Source: a virus. From it: DNA of 64,000 bases. The notes below the pieces were generated by a model. That model was not told where the DNA came from, searched no databases, and was given only the letters and a program-made list of their open reading frames with translations. A program made the translations under genes and the position numbers. Location: the IMG/VR virus record IMGVR_UViG_3300020202_000001, positions 160,419-224,418 of that record; one strand, given 5' to 3'. Shown here one piece after another: positions 49,392 through 58,370 of the stretch (the first letter of the stretch is position 1; the number at the start of each line of letters is the position of its first letter).

Positions 49392-50429
49392 ATGCAACAC
49401 AACGCCCGCATGGACGCGAACAAGCTGTACGTCGTCACCGCGATCTCGAACCCGGTGAGGTACGCCAGCCGCTACAAGCTGTACTTCGAGTTCGAGAAGC
49501 GGATGCGGGACGCCGGCGTCACGCTCATCACGGTCGAGGTGCAGCTGGGCGACCGCCCGTTCTGCGTCACCGAGCGTGACAACGTGAACCACGTCCAGCT
49601 CCGCACCTGGTCCGAGATCTGGCACAAGGAGAACGCCCTCAACATCGGCGTGCAGCACCTGTCGCAGATCCACCCGGACTGGGAGTACGTCGGCTGGTTC
49701 GACGCGGACATCAGCTTCGCCAACCCGGCCTGGGCCACGGAGACGATCCAGGCCCTCCAGCACCACATGCTCGTGCAGCCGTGGTCGCACACGCTCGACC
49801 TGAAGCCGGACTTCGCCCCGTGCGAGTGGTTCTACAAGACGGGGAAGGAGACGCTGAAGCCCGCGAGCTGGGGCTACTGCCACGTCAACGGCGTGCCGAT
49901 GGCCAACACGGACCTGGGCAAGAGCCTGGCCAACGGCGGGAAGATGGACCGCAGCTGTGACGGGTACGGCGAGCAGGGCGGCACGTACTACTGGCACCCG
50001 GGCTTCGCCTGGGCCGCGCGGCGTGAGGCGTGGGACCACCTGGGCGGGCTGATCGACTACAGCATCCTCGGGGCCGCGGACTACATCATGGGGGCGGCGC
50101 TCACGGGGAAGGGAGAGGTCGGCCTCGCCTCGTGGATGCACCCGAACTACGTCCGGTGGATCAAGCAGTGGAAGGACCGGGCCGACAAGTACATCCAGGG
50201 CGACGTCGGGTACGTGCCCGGCCTGCTCCTGCACTACTGGCACGGGAAGAAGGCCCAGCGGGGCTACAAGGACCGGTGGCGGATCTTCCACGACCACGGC
50301 TTCGACCCCGAGCTGGACCTGAAGCGTGACAGCCAGGGCCTGTACCAGCTGACCGACCGCAGCCCCGGCCTCCGCGACGGGTGCCGGGCGTACTTCCGCC
50401 AGCGGAACGAGGACAGCGTCGACTGCTAG
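49392..50429 (+). CDS. Glycosyltransferase (GT-A type)
   Basis: This 345-aa protein starts with NKLYVVTAISNPVRYASRYK and has a long GT-A-like body. WEYVGWFDADISFANPAWAT gives the Asp-x-Asp metal/nucleotide motif. WAARREAWDHLGGLIDYSIL is the acceptor-loop region, followed by GAADYIMGAALTGK. The sugar and acceptor are unknown. It is the first gene after palindromic copy 7 and precedes large virion-like proteins. Confidence 0.78.
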   Translation: MQHNARMDANKLYVVTAISNPVRYASRYKLYFEFEKRMRDAGVTLITVEVQLGDRPFCVTERDNVNHVQLRTWSEIWHKENALNIGVQHLSQIHPDWEYVGWFDADISFANPAWATETIQALQHHMLVQPWSHTLDLKPDFAPCEWFYKTGKETLKPASWGYCHVNGVPMANTDLGKSLANGGKMDRSCDGYGEQGGTYYWHPGFAWAARREAWDHLGGLIDYSILGAADYIMGAALTGKGEVGLASWMHPNYVRWIKQWKDRADKYIQGDVGYVPGLLLHYWHGKKAQRGYKDRWRIFHDHGFDPELDLKRDSQGLYQLTDRSPGLRDGCRAYFRQRNEDSVDC

Positions 50430-50514
50430 GGGCGACCGTCCCCGCAAACGACCCTCGGCGGTTTTCAGACCCCGTTAGACCAGTAGCATCACCAGCACAG
50501 AGGAGACCAGACAG

Positions 50515-53500
50515 ATGAGCATGATCCCCGGACAGCAGATGGGCGGACCGATGGGTAGCCCCGGCATGGGCATGGCCCCGAGCATGAGCGGCAGCATGGC
50601 GTTCCCCCGCAGCCTGTTCGGTGGCATGGGGCGAGGCATGAAGGCACCGCCCAACCCGGCCGCACACCCCCAGGCACCCCAGAGCCAGCCCGCCACCGCA
50701 GACGTGGTCGGGCAGATGGCACAGCAGGCCCACCAGCAGAACGCCCAGGCCAAGATCGCCGGTTTCGAGGCGCGCCGTAACGAGCCCGGTCTGCAGCAGC
50801 CCAGCAGCGTCGACCCGGTGAAGACGGCCTACGAGCAGTATCAGGCCCAGCTAGGCCAGAGCCAGAGCACGGGGAGCACCGTTGCCCAGGCCCAAACCGG
50901 GGTGGACGGCCTCCCCAAGGGCCAGAAGACGGCGGCGGCTGCCGTAACTGCTGCTGCCTCGACGGCGGCGGCGGATTTCCACGGCAATCCGTCCACATGG
51001 GCCGCCCTTCGAGCCCTGCCACTAACGAACAAGCGCGCCAGCGCCGTGCCGCCCCCCGCCCAGGCCCTCCCCGCCGACCCGGGCATGGGGCCGATGAGCA
51101 CGGCCATCTCCGCACCGCCCGCAGCACCGGCAGCGGCGGCTCCGGCACCCGTTGGAGGGACGCCCCCAGCGCAGCCGGACCCCGCCATGGGCGGACAGGC
51201 GGGCGGGATGGCCCAGGCTCCGGCCCCTGCCCCGGCGGCGGGCGGGATGGCGGCACCGGCACCGGCACCGGGCATGCCGCCCGTCCCCGGTCAGGCACCG
51301 GCCCAGATGCCCCCGGGCACGATGCAGCAGGACGCCGGCGTGCAGCAGTCCATGGGGGAACTCTTTCAGGAAGCGAACGCTCCCGACTCCGCAGGTGACG
51401 ACATGAAGTTCCAGAACATCGTGCAGGCCTCCGACCACTGGGGGCTCGAACGCTTCGCGAAGACCGCCGCGCCGGGCGACCTGTTCGACGTCGAGGGCGA
51501 CCTCGCCGCGATGGACGCCGAGCAGCAGCCCGCCGTGAAGCAGAAGCCCGCCCTCCCGCCCGTGGCCGCCAAGCCGCCCGCGACGCGTCCGGCGGCCCCC
51601 GCCACGCAGCCCGCAGGAGCCCCGCAGGGCGTTCGACCCCCTCAGGGCACACCCCAGGCCCCGAAAATCGCTCCTGGGCCGTCTGGTAGCCTCCCCGGGG
51701 CATCCCGGCCGCCCGTCCAGCCGCGTCCCGTGCCGGTTCAGCCCGGTGCGGGGCGGGCTCAGCCGCTGCCGACCGCCCCGCCGGCCGCCAAGCCCGTGCC
51801 CGTGCGTCCGCCCGCCACCCGTCCGGCCCCGGTCGCCCCCGGCTCGGGGATGATTAACGGGAAGCCGGCGAGCCAGGTGCTCAAGGGCATCCCGAAGCAG
51901 GGCTCGACCGTGCAGGACGACGCGGCCGAGGCGGCCCTCCGCACGTTCGTGTTCGGCAAGCAGGCGTGGCAGGACAACGGCGTGAAGGACCGCACCTCGG
52001 CGAGCGGCGAGAGCACGAACGTCGGGTTCGCCCACCGCAACGACGACTACGACCGCGGCCCGGCCGCGTGGGAGAACAGCGCGAAGTACCTGAAGCACGG
52101 GGCCAAGGGCGGCGACCGCCGCATCCCGTCGAGCAGCACCACGAAGCTCGCCAAGGCCCGCCAGGGCGAGACGACGTTCGGGCAGGACAGCAAGCCGGGC
52201 GACAAGCTCGCCCAGCTCGTGAAGAAGATCCTGTCCAAGCGGGGCGTGAAGCCCGCCCCGGGGACCAAGCAGGCGGCCAACCTCGCCAACGAGGCCAAGC
52301 GGCAGGGCATCTACCAGGGGGCGACGCAGGCCCCGGCACCGGCCCCCGCCGGCCGCCCCGCCGCCGCGACCAAGCTCCCGCCGATGGTGACGGGTGCCGC
52401 CCCGGCCATGCCGAAGGCGGCCGGGTACGGCGCGTTGGCCGGTGTCGGGGCCGCCCTCGGCGGCCTGCTCGGCGGCGGGGCGTACGTGGCTGCGAACCCG
52501 ACCGCCCCCTCGCGGCTGGCGGCGATGGGCACGGACTCCACCGCCTTCCCCGGGGCGGTCAACAGCGTCGGCGGCGGGGCGTTGCTCGGCGGGGCCGGCG
52601 GTGCCCTCGTCGAATACCTCCGCCGCCGCAAGGCCGAGGCGGAACAGCCGGCGACGCTCCCGGGCACGGCCAAGGCGGCCGCCGCGGTCGCCGCCAAGAA
52701 GCCGTTCCCCGCCACGGCCGGGCTCCTGCAGACGGAGAACGACCTGCGGGAGGACGAGGAGGCCGAGAAGGTGGCCCTGACCGTCGAGGACGGCGGGCTG
52801 CCGAGCCGCGCCCTGGCGAACACGGTCGGGCACGTCGGCAACACGCTCGGGCTGGCCGGGCCGATCATGTCCCTGCGGTCGTACGTGAACCCGCAGGGCA
52901 CGCCGCAGCGGCGGCAGAAGCACGAGGAGTCGGCCGGGCTGCTGGAGGCGGCCGAGCCGGACGCCCTCTCGGGCACGAAGCTCCGCCTCGGCGGGTCGGA
53001 CCTGGTCGACGACCTCCTGTGGAAGCGGGAGGAGCCCGGGCAGGACCTCCCGTGGACGCAGCAGATCGGCGGGCGGAACTTCCAGAACCCCCGCACCGGG
53101 CCGCTCGGCAAGGCGCTGGGACTGATCTCGACCCCGCTGGCCGCCCTGCAGGGCAACCTGCTGCGTGCGCCGCACTACAACCCCGAGACCGACGTCGCCA
53201 CGAACTACTGGGACGAGCGGGGCGTGACCGAGCACGAGCTGGGCCACGCGATCGACTTCAACACCGTGTCGAGCGAGAAGGGCAAGGGCAAGGTCAGCGA
53301 CTCGTGGCTCGGCCGCCAGGGCCGCGGGACGGTGCGGGACCTGTACCGCCTCGCCTACGGCATCCCGGGCGTCAACCTGTGGCACGAGGCCCAGGCGAAC
53401 CGCAAGAGCTGGAAGGCCCTCGAATCGCAGCTCGGCAAGGGGAGCGACAAGCTCCTGGAGCACGAGTACGACCGGGCGAAGGTCCTGCCGGCCGGGTACG

Positions 53501-54159
53501 GCTCGTACATCGGCAACACGCTGTCCCCGCTCCTCGGCCCGGCCGGGGCGATCGGCGGCATGGTCGGCGGCAAGGTGGTCGGCACCGCCCGCCGCGACGC
53601 GATCGAGAGCGAGCAGCGAGCCCGGGCCGCCGAGAAGCGCCGGGGGTGGAGCGAGCGTGACGGCGACAACGACGGGCACGTCAACGACGGCCGCCCGGAC
53701 GAGCGGGACTACCGCAAGGCCGCCGGCTTCCTCGACAACGTCAAGAACACGGACTGGAAGGCCGCCCTCCCGGGCGTCGCCGGCCGGGCCGGGGTCGGGG
53801 CGGCGCTGGGCGGCGGCGTGGCCGGGATCGCCCACCTGATGAAGGGCGACGAGGAGAAGAAGCGGAAGGGCAACGGTGCCCTGGCCACGGTCGGCAAGGG
53901 AGCCCTGCTCGGCGGCGGGATCGGGACGGGCATCGGCCTGTCCCGCGAGGTGGTCGGCCCGGCCCTGAAGAAGGGGTCGGCCGTCGACCGGCTCGTCAAG
54001 CGTGCCGCCCTCCGCGCGTTCGTGAAGAAGGCGGCCGTCACGCCGGGCCTGGCCCAGCGGCTGCGGAAGATGAAGGCGGAGAAGACCGTCCGCCAGTACC
54101 AGCCCGCCACGGACTCGATCCGCAGCGGGGACAGCGACAACGACGTGAAGGCGGCCTGA
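50515..54159 (+). CDS. Large virion-type protein with HELGH metallopeptidase motif, 1214 aa
   Basis: The protein begins with a Gly/Met/Pro/Ala-rich ~420-residue region. Glycine-rich hydrophobic segments suited to membranes occur at about 638-660 (ALAGVGAALGGLLGGGAY) and near 1090-1150 (VGAALGGGVAGIAHLM, GALLGGGIGTGIGL). HELGH (907-911) within VTEHELGHAIDFN looks like a zincin motif, and RDGDNDGHVNDGRPDE resembles an EF-hand/dockerin calcium loop. Candidate roles are injected internal protein, tape-measure-related protein or cell-wall/protein-processing virion enzyme. The exact role is unknown. Its stop lies in palindromic copy 8. Confidence 0.72.
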   Translation: MSMIPGQQMGGPMGSPGMGMAPSMSGSMAFPRSLFGGMGRGMKAPPNPAAHPQAPQSQPATADVVGQMAQQAHQQNAQAKIAGFEARRNEPGLQQPSSVDPVKTAYEQYQAQLGQSQSTGSTVAQAQTGVDGLPKGQKTAAAAVTAAASTAAADFHGNPSTWAALRALPLTNKRASAVPPPAQALPADPGMGPMSTAISAPPAAPAAAAPAPVGGTPPAQPDPAMGGQAGGMAQAPAPAPAAGGMAAPAPAPGMPPVPGQAPAQMPPGTMQQDAGVQQSMGELFQEANAPDSAGDDMKFQNIVQASDHWGLERFAKTAAPGDLFDVEGDLAAMDAEQQPAVKQKPALPPVAAKPPATRPAAPATQPAGAPQGVRPPQGTPQAPKIAPGPSGSLPGASRPPVQPRPVPVQPGAGRAQPLPTAPPAAKPVPVRPPATRPAPVAPGSGMINGKPASQVLKGIPKQGSTVQDDAAEAALRTFVFGKQAWQDNGVKDRTSASGESTNVGFAHRNDDYDRGPAAWENSAKYLKHGAKGGDRRIPSSSTTKLAKARQGETTFGQDSKPGDKLAQLVKKILSKRGVKPAPGTKQAANLANEAKRQGIYQGATQAPAPAPAGRPAAATKLPPMVTGAAPAMPKAAGYGALAGVGAALGGLLGGGAYVAANPTAPSRLAAMGTDSTAFPGAVNSVGGGALLGGAGGALVEYLRRRKAEAEQPATLPGTAKAAAAVAAKKPFPATAGLLQTENDLREDEEAEKVALTVEDGGLPSRALANTVGHVGNTLGLAGPIMSLRSYVNPQGTPQRRQKHEESAGLLEAAEPDALSGTKLRLGGSDLVDDLLWKREEPGQDLPWTQQIGGRNFQNPRTGPLGKALGLISTPLAALQGNLLRAPHYNPETDVATNYWDERGVTEHELGHAIDFNTVSSEKGKGKVSDSWLGRQGRGTVRDLYRLAYGIPGVNLWHEAQANRKSWKALESQLGKGSDKLLEHEYDRAKVLPAGYGSYIGNTLSPLLGPAGAIGGMVGGKVVGTARRDAIESEQRARAAEKRRGWSERDGDNDGHVNDGRPDERDYRKAAGFLDNVKNTDWKAALPGVAGRAGVGAALGGGVAGIAHLMKGDEEKKRKGNGALATVGKGALLGGGIGTGIGLSREVVGPALKKGSAVDRLVKRAALRAFVKKAAVTPGLAQRLRKMKAEKTVRQYQPATDSIRSGDSDNDVKAA

Positions 54160-54181
54160 TCTCAAAACCGGTTTTGGGATC
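54158..54181. repeat. Dispersed palindromic element, copy 8 (before the lipoprotein gene)
   Basis: Perfect core with GATC at both ends (GATCT left, GGATC right). It overlaps the stop codon of the 1214-aa gene and lies 36 bases before the lipoprotein GTG. Confidence 0.9.
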
Positions 54182-54216
54182 GCTCGCCGCCCGGGGCTCG
54201 GACAAGGAGGTCCACC

Positions 54217-54792
54217 GTGCGTAGGCGAACAGCCCTTAGCGTTGCAGCGTTCATCCTCGCCCTCCTGACCGGGTGCATCGCCCGGCAGGAGGCGAGGATG
54301 CACGACCCCGAGCCGATCCGGCTTGAGGTCACGCTGCCGGTCCCGAAGCCGCAGGCCCCCCGGCCGTCGTACGCCGCGAGCACGCAGCCCACGACCAGGC
54401 CCGGCCCGCCCGTCTGGTCGAAGCACACGCAGTGGGTGACCCTGAACGGGGACATCAGCGGCGGCGAGCAGATGTGGGCCGACGAGTTCCGCTACCACCT
54501 GACCGAGGCCCCGATCGTCCTCGTCTGCCACGGGGACACGGTCACGCACAAGGGCCAGTGGTGGCTGATCCCCGACGTCGGCCCCTCGATCAGGGCGGAC
54601 GGCGAGGACGGGGCGATCGCCAGGCTGCAGCGGAAGTACCCGGGGCAGCCGGTCGTCCTGATCTCGTGCAACGAGGCGGGCATGGAGCTGCGGATGCCCG
54701 GCGTCTGGTACGCCCGCCAGAAGGTCTGGAGCCGCCCCACCACCAAGCCCGAGCACGCAAAGCGGTGGAGCGACTTTGAGGTCGGCCGCTGA
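54217..54792 (+). CDS. Phage lipoprotein with caspase-like (clan CD) sequence hints
   Basis: GTG 54217 has AAGGAGG six bases upstream. The N-terminus RRRTALSVAAFILALLTGC is a lipoprotein signal with lipobox LTGC and acylated Cys20, so the protein is anchored in a membrane. A Pro/Thr linker follows. The C-terminal domain shows API-VLVCHGD with His105 and VVLISCNEAG with Cys151: hydrophobic block-His-Gly and hydrophobic block-Cys, as in clan CD peptidases. The peptidase idea is inference. It could otherwise be a superinfection-exclusion or spanin-like lipoprotein. Confidence 0.75.
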   Translation: MRRRTALSVAAFILALLTGCIARQEARMHDPEPIRLEVTLPVPKPQAPRPSYAASTQPTTRPGPPVWSKHTQWVTLNGDISGGEQMWADEFRYHLTEAPIVLVCHGDTVTHKGQWWLIPDVGPSIRADGEDGAIARLQRKYPGQPVVLISCNEAGMELRMPGVWYARQKVWSRPTTKPEHAKRWSDFEVGR

Positions 54793-54803
54793 CCGGGTAC
54801 GAT
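54776..54803 (+). promoter_or_regulatory. Promoter candidate before the 750-aa gene
   Basis: TTGAGG and TACGAT are separated by 16 bases, spanning the end of the lipoprotein gene and the gap to the ATG at 54852. It would start a separate transcript for the 750-aa glycine-rich protein. Confidence 0.45.
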
Positions 54804-54851
54804 GAACGGGTGCCACGGACGGCACGGGACGCTAGGCAAGGACGCCCACGC

Positions 54852-57104
54852 ATGACCCTCGACTTCAGCACGCTCGCCAGGGAAGCCGCCGTCAGCCTGA
54901 CCAAGCAGGCCAAGGGTCCGGGCTTCGGCATGGCCGCCGTCAGCGCCGCCACGACCGCCGACGAGCCCCGCCGCCGCCGTGCCCCCGCGATCGAGCCCGA
55001 CCCGATCGTCGCCCCCGACGACGTCCGCCGCCTCGGCGAGGTGCTCACCCCGCCCCGCCGCCGCCCCCGCCCCCGCCAGACGATCCGCCGCCGGCCCGCC
55101 GCCCCGGTGAAGGCCGCCGGGCTGGTCAACCTCCCGCAGTTCGACCTGGACATCAGCCAGCCGACCATCGACGCCGCGATCGACGCGAGCTACCCCCGCA
55201 CCACGCTGACCGACAAGGGGCTGTGGGAGTCGCTCAAGGGCATGTTCCGCGGCCCCGACGAAGAGGAGGACGACAAGCAGGCCCTGGACCTCCGCTGGCT
55301 GGCCAAGCAGGCGGCCGGCGGCGGTGCCGTGGCGGACGACGTGGCCCGCGTCGCCGGCCCGGTCGCCCAGAAGGTCGCCCCCAAGGCCACGCAGGCCCTG
55401 ACGGCCGCCGCCGCCAAGGCCGCCCCCGCCGTCGCCCAGCCCGTGGCCGGTGCGGCCGGCGGTGCGATGAAGCTCAACCTGGGCGGGCTCGCCGACGAGG
55501 CGGCCGGCGCTGCCAACGCCGTGCGTCCCCCGACGCCCGGCGGCACGTTCTCCCTGCCCGCGGGCGGCCCCAAGCCCGTCACGCCCCCGCCGGCGGCCCC
55601 CGCGGCCCCTGCCGTCGCCCCTGCGGCCCAGCAGGCGGCACAGGCGGCCACCACGGGCATGCGGGGCCAGACCGCCCTGAACATGGCCGCCCGCACGCCC
55701 GGTGCCGTGGGCTCCGGCGCGTCCGCCTACTTCGACCCCAACTGGGACCGGAACAACGTCGGGTACGCCGACCCCCGCCGGCTCGCGACGGCGGCCGGTG
55801 CGACGGCGGCCGGGTACACCGGAGCGGGCCAGCGGATGGCGGTCGGGCACTCGGTCGGGTTCGGCGGCGACATGGTCCGCGGGATGGCCGGTGCCGAGGG
55901 CGACGCGGGCCTGCGGTACTTCGGTGCCATGGCGGGCCTCGGGACGAACGCCCCGGGCCTCCGCCAGCGGACCGGCAACATGTTCGCCCCCGGCACGGTG
56001 GGCGGGACGCTCGGCCCCAAGGCCCTGATGGCCGGCGGGATGGCCGCGACCGGCGTGGGCGGCGTGCAGCTCGCCCGGGACGTCGTCGGGCGGGAGATCA
56101 CGACCCGGGCCACGCAGGAGACGGACAAGGCGTTCCGCCAGGCCGGGATCGGCGACGCGGCCCGCCAGCGGTTCGCCCAGATCACGGACGCCGAGAACGC
56201 GATCTTCCACGGGGCGAACGACGGGTACGCGAAGCTCAAGCAGCTCCGCCCCGACCTGTACGAGGCGAGCATCGACCCGCAGACCGGCCAGTTCAACCCC
56301 GAGCTGGCCGCCAACGCCCTCCGCACGGAGAAGCTGGGCGTCGGGATGCAGAACTACGGCGTCCCGATCAACCCCCAGCAGGCGGCGGGGCTGATGGACA
56401 CGGTCAGCCAGTTCCGGGAGAACCCCTCGGCCCTGATCGACCACGCGGTCAAGAGCGTCACGCCCGAGCAGAAGACGCAGTGGCTCGCCCAGCTCGTGCG
56501 GGGCACGCCCGTCGAGGGCCTGCTCGGCGGGGCCGGCGGCGGGCTGCTCGGGCTCCTGAGCGGCGGGGGCGGCGCTGCGGCGGGGATCATGGGCGTGCTC
56601 GACGGCGTCGCCAACAAGATGCTCGGGCTCTTCGGCATGGACGGCTCGAAGATGAGCGGCGTGCAGAAGGTCCTGGTCATGCTGGGCGGGATCGGCGTGG
56701 TCGCCGGCGGCGTGTCGGCCCTGCTGGGCGGCAAGGGCCTCGGGGCCGGGCTGGCCGTCGTCGGCGGGCTCGGGATGGCCGCCGGGCTGTTCGGGGACAA
56801 GCTGGGCATCGGCAAGGAACAACCGGCGGCCGGCGGCGGGGGCGGCGACGCCAACCCGACCGCCGCCGCCCCCAAGCAACAGCAGGGCGACCAGGGCTTC
56901 GAGTCCGCCCTGCAGTCCGAGGTCGTCAGCCTGCTGCAGGGCAACGGCCTGCCCCCGGACGCGTTCACGAGCCAGGACCCGGCCGTGAAGCAGCTGCTGG
57001 AGGTGAAGATGCAGGACCCGCAGTTCCGCCAGCAGCTCGAACAGCTGCAGCAGGCGGGCGAGGCGGGCGTTCTACCGCCGCGGGAGACGGGGAACATGAT
57101 GTGA
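54852..57104 (+). CDS. Large glycine/alanine-rich virion-type protein, 750 aa
   Basis: ATG 54852 (AAGGA upstream) is chosen over GTG 54810. The N-terminus (LDFSTLAREAAVSLTKQA) is amphipathic and followed by Arg/Pro-rich and Ala-rich low complexity. Two glycine-rich hydrophobic stretches at about 553-600 and 604-650 (LVMLGGIGVVAGGVSALLGG) could insert in membranes. The C-terminus is Gln-rich helical (FRQQLEQLQQAGEAG). It resembles the 1214-aa protein upstream in style. An internal or injected virion protein is likely; no family is recognised. Confidence 0.68.
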   Translation: MTLDFSTLAREAAVSLTKQAKGPGFGMAAVSAATTADEPRRRRAPAIEPDPIVAPDDVRRLGEVLTPPRRRPRPRQTIRRRPAAPVKAAGLVNLPQFDLDISQPTIDAAIDASYPRTTLTDKGLWESLKGMFRGPDEEEDDKQALDLRWLAKQAAGGGAVADDVARVAGPVAQKVAPKATQALTAAAAKAAPAVAQPVAGAAGGAMKLNLGGLADEAAGAANAVRPPTPGGTFSLPAGGPKPVTPPPAAPAAPAVAPAAQQAAQAATTGMRGQTALNMAARTPGAVGSGASAYFDPNWDRNNVGYADPRRLATAAGATAAGYTGAGQRMAVGHSVGFGGDMVRGMAGAEGDAGLRYFGAMAGLGTNAPGLRQRTGNMFAPGTVGGTLGPKALMAGGMAATGVGGVQLARDVVGREITTRATQETDKAFRQAGIGDAARQRFAQITDAENAIFHGANDGYAKLKQLRPDLYEASIDPQTGQFNPELAANALRTEKLGVGMQNYGVPINPQQAAGLMDTVSQFRENPSALIDHAVKSVTPEQKTQWLAQLVRGTPVEGLLGGAGGGLLGLLSGGGGAAAGIMGVLDGVANKMLGLFGMDGSKMSGVQKVLVMLGGIGVVAGGVSALLGGKGLGAGLAVVGGLGMAAGLFGDKLGIGKEQPAAGGGGGDANPTAAAPKQQQGDQGFESALQSEVVSLLQGNGLPPDAFTSQDPAVKQLLEVKMQDPQFRQQLEQLQQAGEAGVLPPRETGNMM

Positions 57105-57146
57105 TCGAGCTGTAGCGTGCGGGGTCCACCGAACGTGGAGGCGGTC

Positions 57147-57356
57147 ATGGAGGACCGAGGCCCGTGTCTCTGGTGGTTCATGTGCGAGGTCACGATGGTG
57201 GCGACGGCCTGCCAGGCCCTCGGCGTGACCCCCGCGGACGTGCTGTACAGGCGTCACCAGATCGGCGTGGTCGACGACCCGCTGCGGCTGGCGACCGAGA
57301 CCGAACTGCGTGCGGAGGGCTGGCAAGTCGTGCTGCCCCTCCAGCACCGAATGTAA
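57147..57356 (+). CDS. Small hypothetical protein, 69 aa
   Basis: ATG 57147 has GGAGG at 57137-57141. A GTG at 57117 in the same frame lacks a site. The protein (WWFMCEVTMVATACQALGVT; VLYRRHQIGVVDDPLRLATE) has an HTH-like pattern 'ACQALGVTPADVLYRRHQ', possibly a small DNA-binding domain, but this is weak. It is followed by a 318-bp gap. Confidence 0.5.
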   Translation: MEDRGPCLWWFMCEVTMVATACQALGVTPADVLYRRHQIGVVDDPLRLATETELRAEGWQVVLPLQHRM

Positions 57357-57674
57357 GTGTGCGAGGCACGAGGCCTCTCCGCCGGCTGGGCAGGGCGACT
57401 AACGGGACGCCCGAGACCATGGCGGCGGGGCCTTAGCGGCGGCGGGTGGCGGGAAACCGCCCGCCGTCGCAGGTGCCCTCCCCGGGAGGAAGCCCCAGCC
57501 AGCAGGGGCACCCGGCACGGACGTGGCGTGGCGGGGCGAGGGTTATCACCCCGCCCCGGGCGGACCCTTCGCCCTTCGACCCCCGCCCGCGCGAACGTAC
57601 GGTGAAAGCCCTGCGTGCGTCCGTGTCGCCTCGCACCCGATCCAAAAGCCGGTTTTTGAAAGGACTCATCCACC
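57357..57674 (+). other. 318-bp intergenic region with hairpin and element
   Basis: No convincing gene is seen. An Arg-rich reading frame from GTG 57357 looks like non-coding GC sequence. The region holds a hairpin around 57436-57463 (CGGCGGGTGG with CCGCCCGCCG, one G-T pair) and, at its end, palindromic copy 9. It probably contains the transcription end of the upstream block and the start region of the next. No clear -35/-10 pair was found. Confidence 0.5.
57639..57662. repeat. Dispersed palindromic element, copy 9 (before the adhesive-domain gene)
   Basis: One base differs from the common core (AAAGCCGGTTTT). Left arm GATCC; right arm TGAAAG merges toward the ribosome site of the GTG at 57675. 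Confidence 0.85.
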
Positions 57675-58367
57675 GTGCAAGCCACCACCTTCGAGACGTA
57701 CACCCCGCCGCTCACCCCCGACCTCGGCCTCCGCGTCGGCGACCAGGCCCTGTTCGGCGTGTTCCTCGCCACCGACCAGGACCTCGACCGCCCGGTGCGG
57801 GTGTGGGTCAAGCCGAGCGACGGCCTCCAGGTCACGCCCCGCCTGCTCCAGCTCTCCCCGCAGGCCCGCTCGGCCACGTTCGGCGTGACCGCCGCGGCCG
57901 TGGGGCGGAACACGCTGCGGTTCGAGAACGACGGGGACCTGCGGAACCCGCCGCCGGTCGAGTTCGGGTCGTACCGCCTGCGGGAGGACGGCCAGCCGCT
58001 GGTCCTGCCGCCCGCCGTCGAGCCCGAGCCCAAGGCCGAGGAGCGGAAGCCCGAGCCGACGCCGCCGGCCGTGGACGCGCAGCCGGCCAGCCCGCCGCCC
58101 CCGCCGGACGACGGCTCGGCCCCGATGCCCCCGGAGATCGTCCCGAACGGCGGGCCGTTCACCCACCCGGTCACGGTCGAGCTGCGGTGCGAGATCCCGG
58201 CCTGCGAGATCTGGTACACGCTCAACGGGGCGGACCCCGGCGTGAACGAGGGCTACCCGTACGTCGAGCCGTTCGTCGTGCACAAGAACACCATGGTGCG
58301 CGCCGTGGCCGTCCGCAACGGGCTGGCCAGCCAGCACGCGGTCGCCCGGTTCGTGAAGCGAGGCTGA
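57675..58367 (+). CDS. Protein with chitobiase C-terminal-like beta-sandwich, 230 aa
   Basis: The start is GTG 57675. An N-terminal beta-rich domain (VRVWVKPSDGLQVTPRLLQL) is joined by a ~45-residue Pro/Glu linker to a C-terminal domain (about 153-228). The latter fits the CHB_HEX_C/Fn3-associated pattern: PNGGPFTHPVTVELRCEIPA, IWYTLNGADPGV and MVRAVAVRNGL. Such domains are adhesive or carbohydrate-related, so this may be a virion surface or decoration protein. Confidence 0.7.
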   Translation: MQATTFETYTPPLTPDLGLRVGDQALFGVFLATDQDLDRPVRVWVKPSDGLQVTPRLLQLSPQARSATFGVTAAAVGRNTLRFENDGDLRNPPPVEFGSYRLREDGQPLVLPPAVEPEPKAEERKPEPTPPAVDAQPASPPPPPDDGSAPMPPEIVPNGGPFTHPVTVELRCEIPACEIWYTLNGADPGVNEGYPYVEPFVVHKNTMVRAVAVRNGLASQHAVARFVKRG

Positions 58368-58370
58368 GCC

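Noticed and set aside
50515-57104. The two glycine-rich large proteins as tail tape measures
   Set aside because: They lack the long continuous coiled coil and repeat period of tape measures, and no tail tube or chaperone genes flank them.
57357-57605. An 82-residue Arg-rich reading frame in the 318-bp gap
   Set aside because: GTG start without a ribosome site, composition of non-coding GC-rich sequence, and overlap with a hairpin.
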